Program-made: the position numbers and the translations under genes
Origin: DATFXM01 sp035315885
GTDB taxonomy: Bacteria > Acidobacteriota > Blastocatellia > UBA7656
DNA length: 64,000 nt
NCBI GenBank assembly: GCA_035315885.1
Contig: DATFXM010000047.1
Location: 55,958-119,957, forward strand
Direction: 5' to 3'
Notes under the pieces: model-generated
What the model saw: the letters and a program-made list of their open reading frames with translations, nothing else
Databases searched by the model: none
What the model was told of the DNA's origin: nothing
Shown here: positions 35,971-45,239 of the stretch, one piece after another
Layout of the letters: every line of letters begins with the position of its first letter
How positions within the stretch are numbered: position 1 is the first letter of the stretch

Positions 35971-36876
35971 ATGCAACACAGCCGGCGTCGAATCTCGATC
36001 ATTCTAGTGAGCGCGTATACCGTCCTCTTCGGCTTGGTGGACACTTCATTTGTGCAAAGCAATTCTGATTGGACCGAGCCGTTTCCGCCGTTCCAGATAG
36101 CCGGCAACCTGTACTACGTAGGAAGCAAGGGACTCGCGAACTATCTGATCGTCACTCCGCAGGGGCATATCCTCATCAACAGCGATCTCGAGGAGAGCGT
36201 TCCGCTCATCCGGAGCAGCGTTGAGAAACTCGGATTCAAATTCGGCGACGTCAAGATTCTCCTGATCAGCCATGCCCACTGGGATCATGACGCTGGCAGC
36301 GCCCTCATCAAGGAGATGACCGGCGCGAAATATATGGTAATGGATGAGGACGCGGCCGTCGTCGAATCAGGCGGTAAGTCCGACTTTCAGTATGGCAACG
36401 TGGCGAGCGCCCTTTACCGGCCCACCAAGGTCGATCGAGTGCTGCACGACGGCGATGAAGTGACACTGGGGAAGGCCACACTTGTCGCGCATCTGACTCC
36501 GGGACATACAAAGGGCTGTACGACGTGGACGATGAAGGTACAGGAGTCAGGGAGGACATACGACGTAGTAATCATCGGCAGCCCGAACGTGAACCCCGGC
36601 TACAGACTAATCAACAACCCGGTCTATCCGCGCATAGCCGCCGACTACGAACGCATGTTCACTGTTTTGAAATCGCTTCCATGCGACATTTTCCTGGGTG
36701 CGCACGGAAGTTACTTCGACATGGAAACCAAATATTCGCGGCTGAAAAAGGGGGTCGGGCTGCCCTTCGTCGATCCTGATGGCTACAAGAAATTCGTGGC
36801 GGAAAAGGAGAGCGCCTTTCGAGCCGAGTTAGCGAAACAAAGAGCCGCCGCTGAGAAGACCGTACCTCCACGGTGA
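35971..36876 (+). CDS. Subclass B3 metallo-beta-lactamase
   Basis: The ATG at 35971, preceded by GGAGGTGCAGGTA, starts a signal peptide (ISIILVSAYTVLFGLVDTSF). All B3 zinc ligands are present: HAHWDH (His 101, His 103, Asp 105, His 106), His 179 in TPGHTKGCTTW and His 245 in GAHGSYFD. The NDH-like spacing and the N-terminal GNLYYVGSKGLANYLIVT fit secreted B3 enzymes. It should hydrolyse beta-lactams, including carbapenems, in the periplasm, although related B3-fold proteins can act on other ester or lactone substrates. The Trp in HAHWDH differs from the usual Tyr. Confidence 0.88.
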   Translation: MQHSRRRISIILVSAYTVLFGLVDTSFVQSNSDWTEPFPPFQIAGNLYYVGSKGLANYLIVTPQGHILINSDLEESVPLIRSSVEKLGFKFGDVKILLISHAHWDHDAGSALIKEMTGAKYMVMDEDAAVVESGGKSDFQYGNVASALYRPTKVDRVLHDGDEVTLGKATLVAHLTPGHTKGCTTWTMKVQESGRTYDVVIIGSPNVNPGYRLINNPVYPRIAADYERMFTVLKSLPCDIFLGAHGSYFDMETKYSRLKKGVGLPFVDPDGYKKFVAEKESAFRAELAKQRAAAEKTVPPR

Positions 36877-37492
36877 CCTGTATTCGAGACCGCGGCTGCT
36901 TCATCAGCGCACGTCAGCTCTCGAGTTTCGAGGCCGACAAGGCATTTCCATCTTTAGCACTTCACTCCAGAGTTTGCCGTTGCGCGCCAACATGTCATCG
37001 CCGCTCTTTAGTTGATTGATGGTTCGCAGCGGAGAGAACCAAATACGCAGGTCCATTCGGCGTTCTGCAGAATTGTCCCGGGACTACGAAAGGAAGCGAA
37101 CCCCTCATTTATATCTTTGCAACATTTCGGCAAGACCTTGTCTGAGGCGGGGGGTTGCATTCTGAAAATTCTGTGCTAAGATCGCCTCCGCTATGTGGGA
37201 TTCTTTCGGTGTTGAGCGGCCGGAAATGTAATTTTCACGGCTGTTCGGCAATACGTACGTGTCGTAAAAAGCAATACAATAGAAATCAGGCCCAAAGAAA
37301 TCCGTTACAACTTGGCAGCACCTCACATCAACGAAACGTAAGGGTCCCTCCTCCTCACAACAACTGTTGAAAATTCCGCAGCGCGAGAATTGATCGGAAG
37401 TAATCTGTCGCCTCAGTCCCGCAACCACTTTCCACACTGATCCCGTCGGGGGAGTGTGCTTGTTTAACTTTATCTACGAAGGGAGTTTCGTT
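36877..37492. other. Intergenic, one weak short ORF
   Basis: A 50-codon leftward frame (about 36905-37057) reads MDLRIWFSPLRTINQLKSGD and ends ADVR; it could be a gene fragment. Nothing else is supported. GGGGGAG and GAAGGGAG near the right end lead into the next gene. Confidence 0.3.
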
Positions 37493-38245
37493 ATGAAGAA
37501 GGTTTTTGTTGTTAGAATTCTGACCAGGCTGGTTCCAGCCCCGCTGGTTCTGCTGGTTCTTGCTTTCAGTGCCACAGTCGCCTCGGGGCAGAGCAGTGGA
37601 AACTTTGCCGCGAAAGTTGGGACCGCACAGTGCGTGGTGAACGACACCAGCGGCGCCCTGACGGGAGGCCTCACGGTTACATCGTTGGACACCACGATTA
37701 AGACCCCGAACTCCAGTCTGACCGCGCTCGATATTCGGCCGTCGATGGTGACCGGGCTCTTTACCAAGACGAAGGTAACCGCCGACTCTTCAACCGCCAC
37801 CGCGGTTGCTGGCGTCAAAGTTCGCGTGCTTCTGGACGGCAAGATCGTGTTGCCGGGAACGCCGGCCGGGAGCCGGCCGACGGATGGAACGCCGGGCAAT
37901 CTGCCAGATGACGGGAACAACGACAACGACGGCTGGGTCGCCTACAACAAGCGCTTCCAACAGTTGAGCACCAACATCTTCGGTGGCCTCGCTGTCGATT
38001 GCGACCCAACCCTGGACGGAATACAACCCTGCTTCCTCCAGTTGATTCTTAGCACCCTGACGGCAACCAGCCTTGACTGGGTAGTAGGGGATGTAGGTGG
38101 CGGCGACCACGGCATCAAAGTGGAGTGGATGTTACAGCCCACGTCACCCACTGCCAATGAAGCGGCGTGCGTTGGTCCGGCAGTCTTGACCGTTACACAG
38201 GTTAAGACCTTCAGCCAGAGCGGCGGCATTGTGATTAACCCTTAG
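37493..38245 (+). CDS. Secreted protein of unknown function, 250 aa
   Basis: GAAGGGAG precedes the ATG at 37493. A signal peptide (residues 1-35, RLVPAPLVLLVLAFSATVAS) is followed by a beta-rich region with SSGNFAAKVGTAQCVVNDTS, an Asp/Gly-rich DDGNNDNDGW loop near residue 144 that could hold calcium, and paired cysteines at about 172 and 180 (AVDCDPTLDGIQPC). The end is VLTVTQVKTFSQSGGIVINP. I do not recognise the family. Confidence 0.6.
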   Translation: MKKVFVVRILTRLVPAPLVLLVLAFSATVASGQSSGNFAAKVGTAQCVVNDTSGALTGGLTVTSLDTTIKTPNSSLTALDIRPSMVTGLFTKTKVTADSSTATAVAGVKVRVLLDGKIVLPGTPAGSRPTDGTPGNLPDDGNNDNDGWVAYNKRFQQLSTNIFGGLAVDCDPTLDGIQPCFLQLILSTLTATSLDWVVGDVGGGDHGIKVEWMLQPTSPTANEAACVGPAVLTVTQVKTFSQSGGIVINP

Positions 38246-38622
38246 GGGCTGAATCAACGATCGTCAATCACGGATCTGCATTCATACCGCAAGGAAGTTG
38301 CTTGCGTTGGAGCAGGCGTCGTGGGGACTTAGAAATCGACAAAACTGTCGACGCTGCAGGGCCAGTTGCTCGTGCCGCCGGCACCGGCTTCTGGCCCTAT
38401 ATGGATTGCTGACTCGTCACCTATTCCATCCGCGCGCAATCATCTTCTGCAGAATTTGCTTTGGATCTAACGAGCAATTTGTAGGGTAGAAACCGCTGAA
38501 ACCGATGAGCCCGCCGGTTTGATTCCCGGCAGGCGTTGCGGTGGCTTGGGTGGTAAGCGACCATCAGCGATTATTCTGATCCCGCTCTGTCCAGCCGAAA
38601 TCGTCTAGCGAGTCTTCGTGTA
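38246..38622. other. Intergenic, no supported gene
   Basis: This is the convergent gap between the secreted protein and the leftward lyase locus. A GC-rich stretch near 38360 could fold, but no clear terminator is present. Confidence 0.35.
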
Positions 38623-39378
38623 CTACTCGCCGCCAGTCGAGGCTCGAGCCGACTCAGCAAGGAACCATGTGCCTTCGTTATCGTCGGTAAACTCGCGGCC
38701 TCGGATGGCGTAAACCAGATCGAAAACAGCGGTGGCCCCCGAAGGAACATGTATCCCGACGCCCGGTGCACTCCAAATCGATTTGTCTCCTCGAGTGCCG
38801 GAACAGATCAGGTTGGCTTGTCGGCGAGGCTCGAAAGGCATCGAGGTCAGGCGCCAGCGCAGCAAAAGAGTCTCGACCTCAGGCACACTCTCAATCTCGA
38901 CCTCCAGATTGTCTACGGCAGACGATGGCGCCTCAACGGTCTCGGCGCGCACAATTCGGAGGTCGTGAGCAGGGAAGCGCAACCAGAAATTTGCTCCCAT
39001 CTCGCTATCCCATCGCATCTGACCGGTCCTGTCAGAGTAAGAGAACCAGCATTCAAGCTCGTCAGCGTTGTCGGGGATATAACACTCACCCCCGAGCATA
39101 GTGCCCCGGCCTGTTGGGTCAGGCTCCGGATCGATGCGCGTACCCGGTCGACATCGCAGTTCGTCTTCCCAAAGAGTGCCGGTGGGGTGAAATCTTATGT
39201 GCGCCCGCACGCTGCGTTGAGCGGCTGCGAATTCCTGAATCTCATCGGAAGGAACGATTCGCCACGGGTCGTAGCGAACGGAGCAAGGACCGGGAATCAA
39301 ATCGCCTTGAACCAACTCGTGAAAATCAGAGGTAAACGTAACCTGCGGCAGGCGCTCTGCGCTCCTGTGTTTCAACAT
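38623..39378 (-). CDS. Protein of unknown function, 251 aa (possibly DUF6209-like)
   Basis: It begins 16 bases after the interrupted lyase gene and is probably co-transcribed with it. AGGAGAG lies about 12 bases before the ATG, a wide spacing. The protein is beta-rich without a signal peptide or membrane segment: VTFTSDFHELVQGDLIPGP, RAHIRFHPTGTLWEDEL, ECWFSYSDRTGQMRWDSEMG and FDLVYAIRGREF. The WDSEMGANFWLRF segment resembles DUF6209-type proteins. A role in handling the lyase product is possible but purely positional. Confidence 0.55.
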   Translation of the reverse strand: MLKHRSAERLPQVTFTSDFHELVQGDLIPGPCSVRYDPWRIVPSDEIQEFAAAQRSVRAHIRFHPTGTLWEDELRCRPGTRIDPEPDPTGRGTMLGGECYIPDNADELECWFSYSDRTGQMRWDSEMGANFWLRFPAHDLRIVRAETVEAPSSAVDNLEVEIESVPEVETLLLRWRLTSMPFEPRRQANLICSGTRGDKSIWSAPGVGIHVPSGATAVFDLVYAIRGREFTDDNEGTWFLAESARASTGGE

Positions 39379-39394
39379 GACTAATACTCTCCTG

Positions 39395-39646
39395 TCAGTA
39401 GTGCACGGTTACCGTCGTATCCGGCTTATTGTCGATGGCCTTCACGAAAGCGATCTGAATAGACTCATTCCAATACCACGCGTCCACCGGACTGTTTGTC
39501 AAACTGGCTGCATCTGATCCAAGGTCCGGAAGAACAGCCCCGTCGCGCAAGACCTGCCGCGGCTTTGTGATGCTGGCAAGGAGGGCCACATAGAAAAAGT
39601 TGGCCGCCGGAGCGAATCCATCCGTCACTCTCGCCACTCGGACTTC
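39395..39646 (-). pseudogene. C-terminal beta domain of the GH31 lyase, cut off by an in-frame TGA
   Basis: This frame is the direct continuation of the GH31 gene at 39647-42232: same frame, starting right after its TGA. It encodes EVRVARVTDGFAPAANFFYV and, at the end, IQIAFVKAIDNKPDTTVTVH plus one residue and the stop. That matches the position and strand pattern of the last domain of the other GH31 enzyme in this window (which ends RLRISIAAEQTGNIRIEVS). A CGA to TGA change would explain the break. A GTG at 39637 could restart translation, but no good ribosome-binding site is seen. Confidence 0.75.
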
Positions 39647-42232
39647 TCACGTTACCGCACCTGCGTTGTTGAGCGTGCGTTGATATATGCGCGAGACTCG
39701 AGAGGCCCCCCTAACATAATCGTTTGTTACCCCATCATCCTGATAGAGAGTGTAGGCTTGAGAGTCTGACCATCGATCGGGACCCGGATAACAGTTGAAA
39801 GTCAGGGGATTCGCACCAAGCTGTCCGATCCACTGCTCGAGCTCGCAAAAGGGCAGGATAGCTCCTGCACGGACATATATCGGCACCAGGTCCAGGCCCG
39901 CGAAATAGTTTGTAACCAGCGTTCCTCCGGGTACCGCGCCCACAAGAGGTGCTTTGTTGTCCATGAATGCGTACCAGTCGCTTCCGGCCGGCAGGTACAC
40001 AGATCGGATGGGCGCTGAAGGGGGATTCGCCGTTTCGTGCGGCTGCAGGAGTGGAGCTACCAGGAAATCTTCTCCGACGAAAAACTGATCGTCCAGATGT
40101 TGATAAACGACTGGGTCACGCGGGTCATTCAGAAAGAGCGCCCTGGCTATCGGCGTGCCCGCTTGAGTCCATTTATACATTGCATCGTAGTAGATCTGAA
40201 TCATGCGGTAGCGCAGCTCTACATATTCCCGGCAGTTGGTGGGAACCGGTTCGCCATACGCATAAGGCTCCTGAAACTGCTTGTTATAACCATCGTAGTG
40301 ATTTCGAAACCAGGGCAAGAACGAGCCTAGCTGCATCCAACGAGTCAACAATTCATAGTTGGTAATGCCGCCCACCACGGCTCCGCCGACGATTTGCGAT
40401 TGAGTAGTCGTCGCCGAACCAACGGCGAACCCGCCGATGTCGCAGCCGCTTATAGGCACCCCCGACAGTCCCAGATTCAGAACTTCAGGTATGTTGATCG
40501 AAAGAAACTCCCAGCTCGATGCCGAGTCTCCCGTCCACAACGCGGCATAACGCTGCATCCCCGCGTAGCCGCCTCGAGCGATGATGAAATTGCGCCGATT
40601 GCTGCGAAGGGCGTTGACGCCGTTCCACGTCGCTCGGAGAAGGTTCAGCACATATAGATTGTGGAGCTTTGCGTTGGGCAGGAAAGTTGTTTGGCCCTGT
40701 CCGGAACCCGTCTCCTCAAGTGCCATCATCAGGTCTTGTGCGAACGTTTTGGACTGCTCGATATCCGGCGGGAGGTTCGGATCAATCGCCGGGCAGGTCA
40801 TGTCCTGCCAAATCATGTCGAGGCCAAGATCATTGATAAGATGTGAATACTGCTGCCCCCACGACTCGCGCACGGATTCACGTCCGAAGTCCGGATAGTT
40901 GCCTCTTGCGCTGAGTGGGATCTCGCCGTTTCTGTTCATCGCAAGCGGTGGATATGGATACGGGTTGCTGCCGCGATTAATCCCGTAGTTCACTCCGCCT
41001 TCATACAACTCGGGTGATGGCCCTTCACCGAATCTCGTGTCGAAGATTATCGACCCGCTAGCCACAAGGTTGTCCCGCTGCACAAACGGAGCGCGCGCGC
41101 CGCTTTCATCCAGCTCGTTTGTGGTGAGTATCGGGGTGATGTTCGTACTCATCTTGAAGCCGATCTGATGAAGGTCTCCGAAGAGATCTGCGGCGTTGGG
41201 AAACTTCATCTCGCTATGCGTGAACGTCCTGTAGTTGTTCTGGAAATCAACATCGATGTGCAAACCGTCACACGGAATCTGTGCCGCTCGATAAGAGTTT
41301 GCAGCAGCGCTCAGCTTGAATCGGTCGTAATAACCATATGCTCCCTGATGAAGCCCGAAAACATACCGGGGAGGCATGCCAGATCTTCCCGTGAGTGTGG
41401 TGTATTGCTGTAACACGTCCCCGGCCTCGTTGCCTGCCATCACGTAGTAATCCAGTTCATTGTAGAGTGCTCCAAGATAATACTTGCCCGACATGTTCGA
41501 GTAGTCGTCAGCAGACACATTCACGAAGCTCTGGCACCCGTTGTCCAGGAAAATGCCATTGGCGTAGGCGTCCCCGGCGAACTCACCCTGCGGGAAAGGG
41601 TTCAACTCGACAAGAAGCGGGATCGAGCAGTAGAGAGGCTCCGTGGGGTTCAGCGGCCCACCCTGGCCAAGGGCCGGACCGTTGTAAGAAAAGTTGTCAA
41701 AGTTGAAGAAATTGAAAGTGAAGGCGTTCTTTAACAACTCACTCCCGGCCTTCTCACCGCAACCGACGTACACCGCGCCGGGGGCCGCACTATTCATGAC
41801 CGCAATCACCTCCGCGCCAGGAATGTATAGAAGTCCCTGTCCAGGAAAGTGTTTGTGAATCAGTTGAGTCCCGCGAAACACCGCGATCGCGAACGGGGAG
41901 AGTGCGACGTTGATTTGAAGCGCTCCGGTATTGATCACCAGCGTACCCGGATTTGGTTGGGACGTATTAAGCTGCAGCGCACCGATTCCCAGATCGCGAT
42001 TGACCACCGCTACAGAGCTCTCCAAACTGTAGTCCGGCGCAGGCGCAGGGTTGAACCTCACTCGAAAAGCAGTTCGGCCGAGGATCTGAAGTTGAAGCGC
42101 ACGCTGACCGAAATGGAATGTAAGGATTCGTCCGGTTGGATCGGCGGAGAAATTGTCGATATTGCCGATCGTGCTCCAGCCCGGGTTGTTCGGTGTAAAA
42201 CCATTGACTGCGACGAACGGAAAAATTGACAT
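39647..42232 (-). CDS. GH31 alpha-1,4-glucan lyase-like enzyme, missing its last domain
   Basis: AAAGGAC lies upstream of the ATG at 42232. The 861 residues have the GH31 plan. The nucleophile motif reads LDMIWQDMTCPAI (Asp 477) where glucosidases have WNDMNEP; the WQDMT-PAI form and the strand GLHIDVDFQNNYRTFT are hallmarks of alpha-1,4-glucan lyases, which release 1,5-anhydrofructose. Acid/base-region Asp is in ALWTGDSASSWEF. No signal peptide. The frame stops at a TGA at 39647-39649, and the next 83 codons in the same frame complete the expected C-terminal domain. The barrel is intact, so the truncated form may still be active. Confidence 0.78.
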   Translation of the reverse strand: MSIFPFVAVNGFTPNNPGWSTIGNIDNFSADPTGRILTFHFGQRALQLQILGRTAFRVRFNPAPAPDYSLESSVAVVNRDLGIGALQLNTSQPNPGTLVINTGALQINVALSPFAIAVFRGTQLIHKHFPGQGLLYIPGAEVIAVMNSAAPGAVYVGCGEKAGSELLKNAFTFNFFNFDNFSYNGPALGQGGPLNPTEPLYCSIPLLVELNPFPQGEFAGDAYANGIFLDNGCQSFVNVSADDYSNMSGKYYLGALYNELDYYVMAGNEAGDVLQQYTTLTGRSGMPPRYVFGLHQGAYGYYDRFKLSAAANSYRAAQIPCDGLHIDVDFQNNYRTFTHSEMKFPNAADLFGDLHQIGFKMSTNITPILTTNELDESGARAPFVQRDNLVASGSIIFDTRFGEGPSPELYEGGVNYGINRGSNPYPYPPLAMNRNGEIPLSARGNYPDFGRESVRESWGQQYSHLINDLGLDMIWQDMTCPAIDPNLPPDIEQSKTFAQDLMMALEETGSGQGQTTFLPNAKLHNLYVLNLLRATWNGVNALRSNRRNFIIARGGYAGMQRYAALWTGDSASSWEFLSINIPEVLNLGLSGVPISGCDIGGFAVGSATTTQSQIVGGAVVGGITNYELLTRWMQLGSFLPWFRNHYDGYNKQFQEPYAYGEPVPTNCREYVELRYRMIQIYYDAMYKWTQAGTPIARALFLNDPRDPVVYQHLDDQFFVGEDFLVAPLLQPHETANPPSAPIRSVYLPAGSDWYAFMDNKAPLVGAVPGGTLVTNYFAGLDLVPIYVRAGAILPFCELEQWIGQLGANPLTFNCYPGPDRWSDSQAYTLYQDDGVTNDYVRGASRVSRIYQRTLNNAGAVT

Positions 42233-42467
42233 ATGAAGTCCTTTTCAGTCGAGGTTATGTCTATCGAACACGAAGTCGACTCACTGGCGCCAAACTGATA
42301 GCTCGATCATGGCTTTGCTCTGGCTTCGAGTTGTTGCGCCTATATTAAGCCACCAAATTGGAACCGACGAGGTTAAACTCAGGAAATTTTGATGAACTTT
42401 ATGTAATATCGCGCGAGCCACGGTTGGCTTTACGCCTACCAACTGAATATGTGTTATATAGGTCAAA

Positions 42468-43403
42468 ATGGATCGAAGAGAATTTGCTAAGACATTAGGC
42501 GTCGGGGCGATGGGGTTAGCATTGAGCAAGTCCGCTCTGCCCTTATCAGACGAAAAGCCGCAGATAGCAATTACAATCGACGACTTCAATCTGTTCGGCG
42601 CGCCGCCTGACGTTGCCCGAAGGCGTAATCGCGCGCTGCTTAACGCACTGGGCGCTCGCTCAACGTTAAAAGCAGCAGCGTTCCCGGTTGGTAAGAACAT
42701 CGATAGTGAATTGGGGAGGAGCCTCGTACGCGTGTGGGGCGAGGAAGGCCACTTGATCGGCAATCACACCTACTCCCATTGGTTCTACCCTAACCGAAGC
42801 TTCGATGAGTTCTCGCGGGATGTCCTGCGCCTCGAACCTCTAATTAAGGATATGCCGGGCTTCACGAAGCGTTTTCGCTTTCCCGCGCTCAAGGAAGGTG
42901 ACACGGTTGAGAGAAGGGATAAGATGCGCGCCTTCCTCAAAGAGCACGGCTATCGGATGGGCTACGTCACGGTCGACGCTTCCGACTGGTACATCGACCA
43001 GCGCCTGCGCGCGCGACTTGCCCAGAATCCGCAGGCAGACGTGGGTGCTTACAGGGACTATTATTTGAATCACCTGTGGGACCGGGCAAACTTTTACAAC
43101 GAATTGTCCAGAAAGGCACTAGGGCGGAGCGTCAAACACACGCTGCTCATTCATCACAACGTTCTGAACGAACTTTTCCTGGGCGACGTGCTGGATATGT
43201 TCCGGAGTAAAGGGTGGCGACTCGTCAACGCGCACGAGGCCTTTTCTGATTCGATCTTCTCCGCCGAACCGAACAATCTGCCCGCAGGCGAAAGCATCAT
43301 CTGGGCTCTCGCGAAAGAGACTGGAAAGTTCAACGGCACCTTGCGCTATCCGGGCGAAGATGGTGACTACGAAAAGCCGAAAATGGACAAGCTCGGTCTG
43401 TAA
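42468..43403 (+). CDS. Exported polysaccharide deacetylase (NodB-type)
   Basis: The N-terminus MDRREFAKTLGVGAMGLALS is Tat-like (RREF then a hydrophobic run). The NodB fold carries TIDDFNLFG with the metal/catalytic Asp pair (38-39) and GNHTYSHWF with two His (100, 104), then RFRFPALKEGDT, the third motif. It should remove acetyl groups from a surface or extracellular polysaccharide, using a metal. It is transcribed divergently from the lyase gene across a 235-base gap that must hold both promoters. Confidence 0.85.
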   Translation: MDRREFAKTLGVGAMGLALSKSALPLSDEKPQIAITIDDFNLFGAPPDVARRRNRALLNALGARSTLKAAAFPVGKNIDSELGRSLVRVWGEEGHLIGNHTYSHWFYPNRSFDEFSRDVLRLEPLIKDMPGFTKRFRFPALKEGDTVERRDKMRAFLKEHGYRMGYVTVDASDWYIDQRLRARLAQNPQADVGAYRDYYLNHLWDRANFYNELSRKALGRSVKHTLLIHHNVLNELFLGDVLDMFRSKGWRLVNAHEAFSDSIFSAEPNNLPAGESIIWALAKETGKFNGTLRYPGEDGDYEKPKMDKLGL

Positions 43404-43507
43404 ATAAGGTTGGGCGTATTGTCCGGCGACAACTCAAGCGACAGTCTATCGTTGTGCAGGGTCCCATTCTGCGAGCTCCCATTCGAAGCGGCAATCAGTA
43501 ACGCCGG

Positions 43508-44344
43508 TCACGCCGACTTCGGTCCGATGAAATGGGTGCGAGACAATATCTTCTCGAACCCGCAGCGCTCCATGTTGTTGAGCGATGGATTGGCCCCCGC
43601 TTGCGAGGGCTCATCCGTTTCCGTGAAGATCCGCTTCGCGCCGGCGGTGATCGCGTCGCGAATGCGCTGCACCATCAAGGAGCTTTGCCCGCCGCGTCGT
43701 CTGTATTCCGGAAGTACGCCGGCCATGCCGAGCCACGCGCTGTCGCCGTCGAGAAAGAGCGCCGCACCCCCGACGACGACGTCACCATCCATTGCGGCGT
43801 ACAGATGCCAGCGCGGTCGCCAGAACAACGGCGCCAAAATGCCCGCGAGGAACGGCGCGCCCTGTGCGCACGCGATTGCGCGGTCGGTCTGGCCGACAAG
43901 CGAACGGTCGACGGGGACGATGCGCAGATCGGAGGCCGGCGCTGACGGCGGAACCGTCCCACGCACCATCTTGGCCCAGGACGGCCGCTGCGCAGGCGTG
44001 GGAAACATCGCGTCCAGGTGTGGTGCAAGCGCGGCTGGCTCGGAATACGGTCCCCACGCCAGCGCGAAAGGCGAGCAGCCGGCGTCGACGAAGACCTTCA
44101 CCGCGGCGTCGAGATCATCCGCAGTGGCGGGTAGTGTCATCCCGAGTCCAACAGTTCGGTTAAAGAGCGTCAGCGGAATTTGCGGGGCCATGAGCAGCGT
44201 GGCATCCGCAACGGTGCGCACGCCGAAGCCGAATTCGGATCGAAACTCGGGCGGGATCGCTGCGAACCAGTCCGTCCAGGCGCGAGCCTCGACGCGATCG
44301 GCTTCGACCGCTACGGCACGGGGGTCATCGTTCTTGGAGTTCAT
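43508..44344 (-). CDS. GNAT-family N-acetyltransferase
   Basis: The ATG at 44344 is preferred because AAAGGACTTTCG lies just upstream; the longer frame adds 44 implausible residues. The 278-residue protein ends in a GNAT domain: LYAAMDGDVVVGGAALFLDG, then the CoA-binding loop GVLPEYRRRGGQSSLM, and a closing NMERCGFEKILSRTHFIG. The N-terminal 100 residues are helical and may be a second, degenerate GNAT half. The acceptor is unknown. It is the first gene of a GC-richer block. Confidence 0.85.
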   Translation of the reverse strand: MNSKNDDPRAVAVEADRVEARAWTDWFAAIPPEFRSEFGFGVRTVADATLLMAPQIPLTLFNRTVGLGMTLPATADDLDAAVKVFVDAGCSPFALAWGPYSEPAALAPHLDAMFPTPAQRPSWAKMVRGTVPPSAPASDLRIVPVDRSLVGQTDRAIACAQGAPFLAGILAPLFWRPRWHLYAAMDGDVVVGGAALFLDGDSAWLGMAGVLPEYRRRGGQSSLMVQRIRDAITAGAKRIFTETDEPSQAGANPSLNNMERCGFEKILSRTHFIGPKSA

Positions 44345-44485
44345 CGAAAGTCCTTTCATCGAATTGTACAGTAAAGGTGATGCGTGTCGGAACCACGGTC
44401 GTGACGCTATCCTGGACCGGAGATGACAGCGGCGCCCAGGCGCCATCGGGGCGCCTGGGTGCTGGTCGGCGCTCACCGGTTGTGG

Positions 44486-45034
44486 TCAGGAGATGACAAA
44501 AGTGCAGTTCAGGCAGAACACCACGTTGCCTGCTCGGTCGATGATGTAGACGCAGCGGGCCTCGACGACCGAGATACTCGTGGCCAACTCCGTGACCGGC
44601 GCGTTCACGAAGAAGTTCTCCCCGACAGCGAACCGAGCCGTGAAGACCATGAGTTGGTAGCGGTCGTTCCTGAATTGCGCTGGAATGGACGGGAACGACG
44701 CCACGTCCATCGGGTGAAGTGTCGTGAGGCCGACTGGAGCCGCCACGAAATGGGCCTGCTCCGTAGCCACGGTCAGATCGATCCTGCCGTCATTGTGGAA
44801 TGCGGCCGATCCCACACGGACTCCCCTCGAGTCGAACAGCGTACACTCGTAGCCGTCCGCAGTGAGCACAGTAGGTCCCCAGCCTCGGTACGTCGCCGAT
44901 GGACCGTCGGGGTGGGTGCGAGGCGTTTGTGCCGATGAAGTAGAGGTCACCAAGACCGTGAATGCGAACAGCAGCGCGGCCCCTCTTAGCATCTTGATTC
45001 CAATGGTCATCCTTTGCTCTTTAATAGTGGTCAT
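44486..45034 (-). CDS. Secreted protein of unknown function, 182 aa
   Basis: GGAGAAGCGT precedes the ATG. A signal peptide covers about residues 1-35 (GAALLFAFTVLVTSTSSA). The mature part contains YECTLFDSRGVRVGSAAFH and FVAAPVGLTTLHPMDVASFP. It ends in a Cys-containing stretch (VVEARCVYIIDRAGNVVFCL). Cysteines at the end may form disulphides. No known family is recognised. Confidence 0.6.
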   Translation of the reverse strand: MTTIKEQRMTIGIKMLRGAALLFAFTVLVTSTSSAQTPRTHPDGPSATYRGWGPTVLTADGYECTLFDSRGVRVGSAAFHNDGRIDLTVATEQAHFVAAPVGLTTLHPMDVASFPSIPAQFRNDRYQLMVFTARFAVGENFFVNAPVTELATSISVVEARCVYIIDRAGNVVFCLNCTFVIS

Positions 45035-45239
45035 ACGCTTCTCCTTTCAATTTGATGCGAGCGCCGGACGATGCTGGCGATGCGTGCCGTGTTGCTGCTC
45101 GACACACCGTTCGAGACCGCAACCGCCTTGAGCCCGCGTGTTAATGCGGCCTCATAATAAGCGGCCCAAGGCGTCCTGAATATCGCTCGGACGGGTGATT
45201 TTGGGGGTGATCTTGTTGCCCGCCGGGTGGAAGTCCGCA

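Noticed and set aside
37105..37437. Leftward 110-codon frame in the gap before the secreted protein
   Set aside because: No domain, no ribosome-binding site and Cys-rich random-looking composition.
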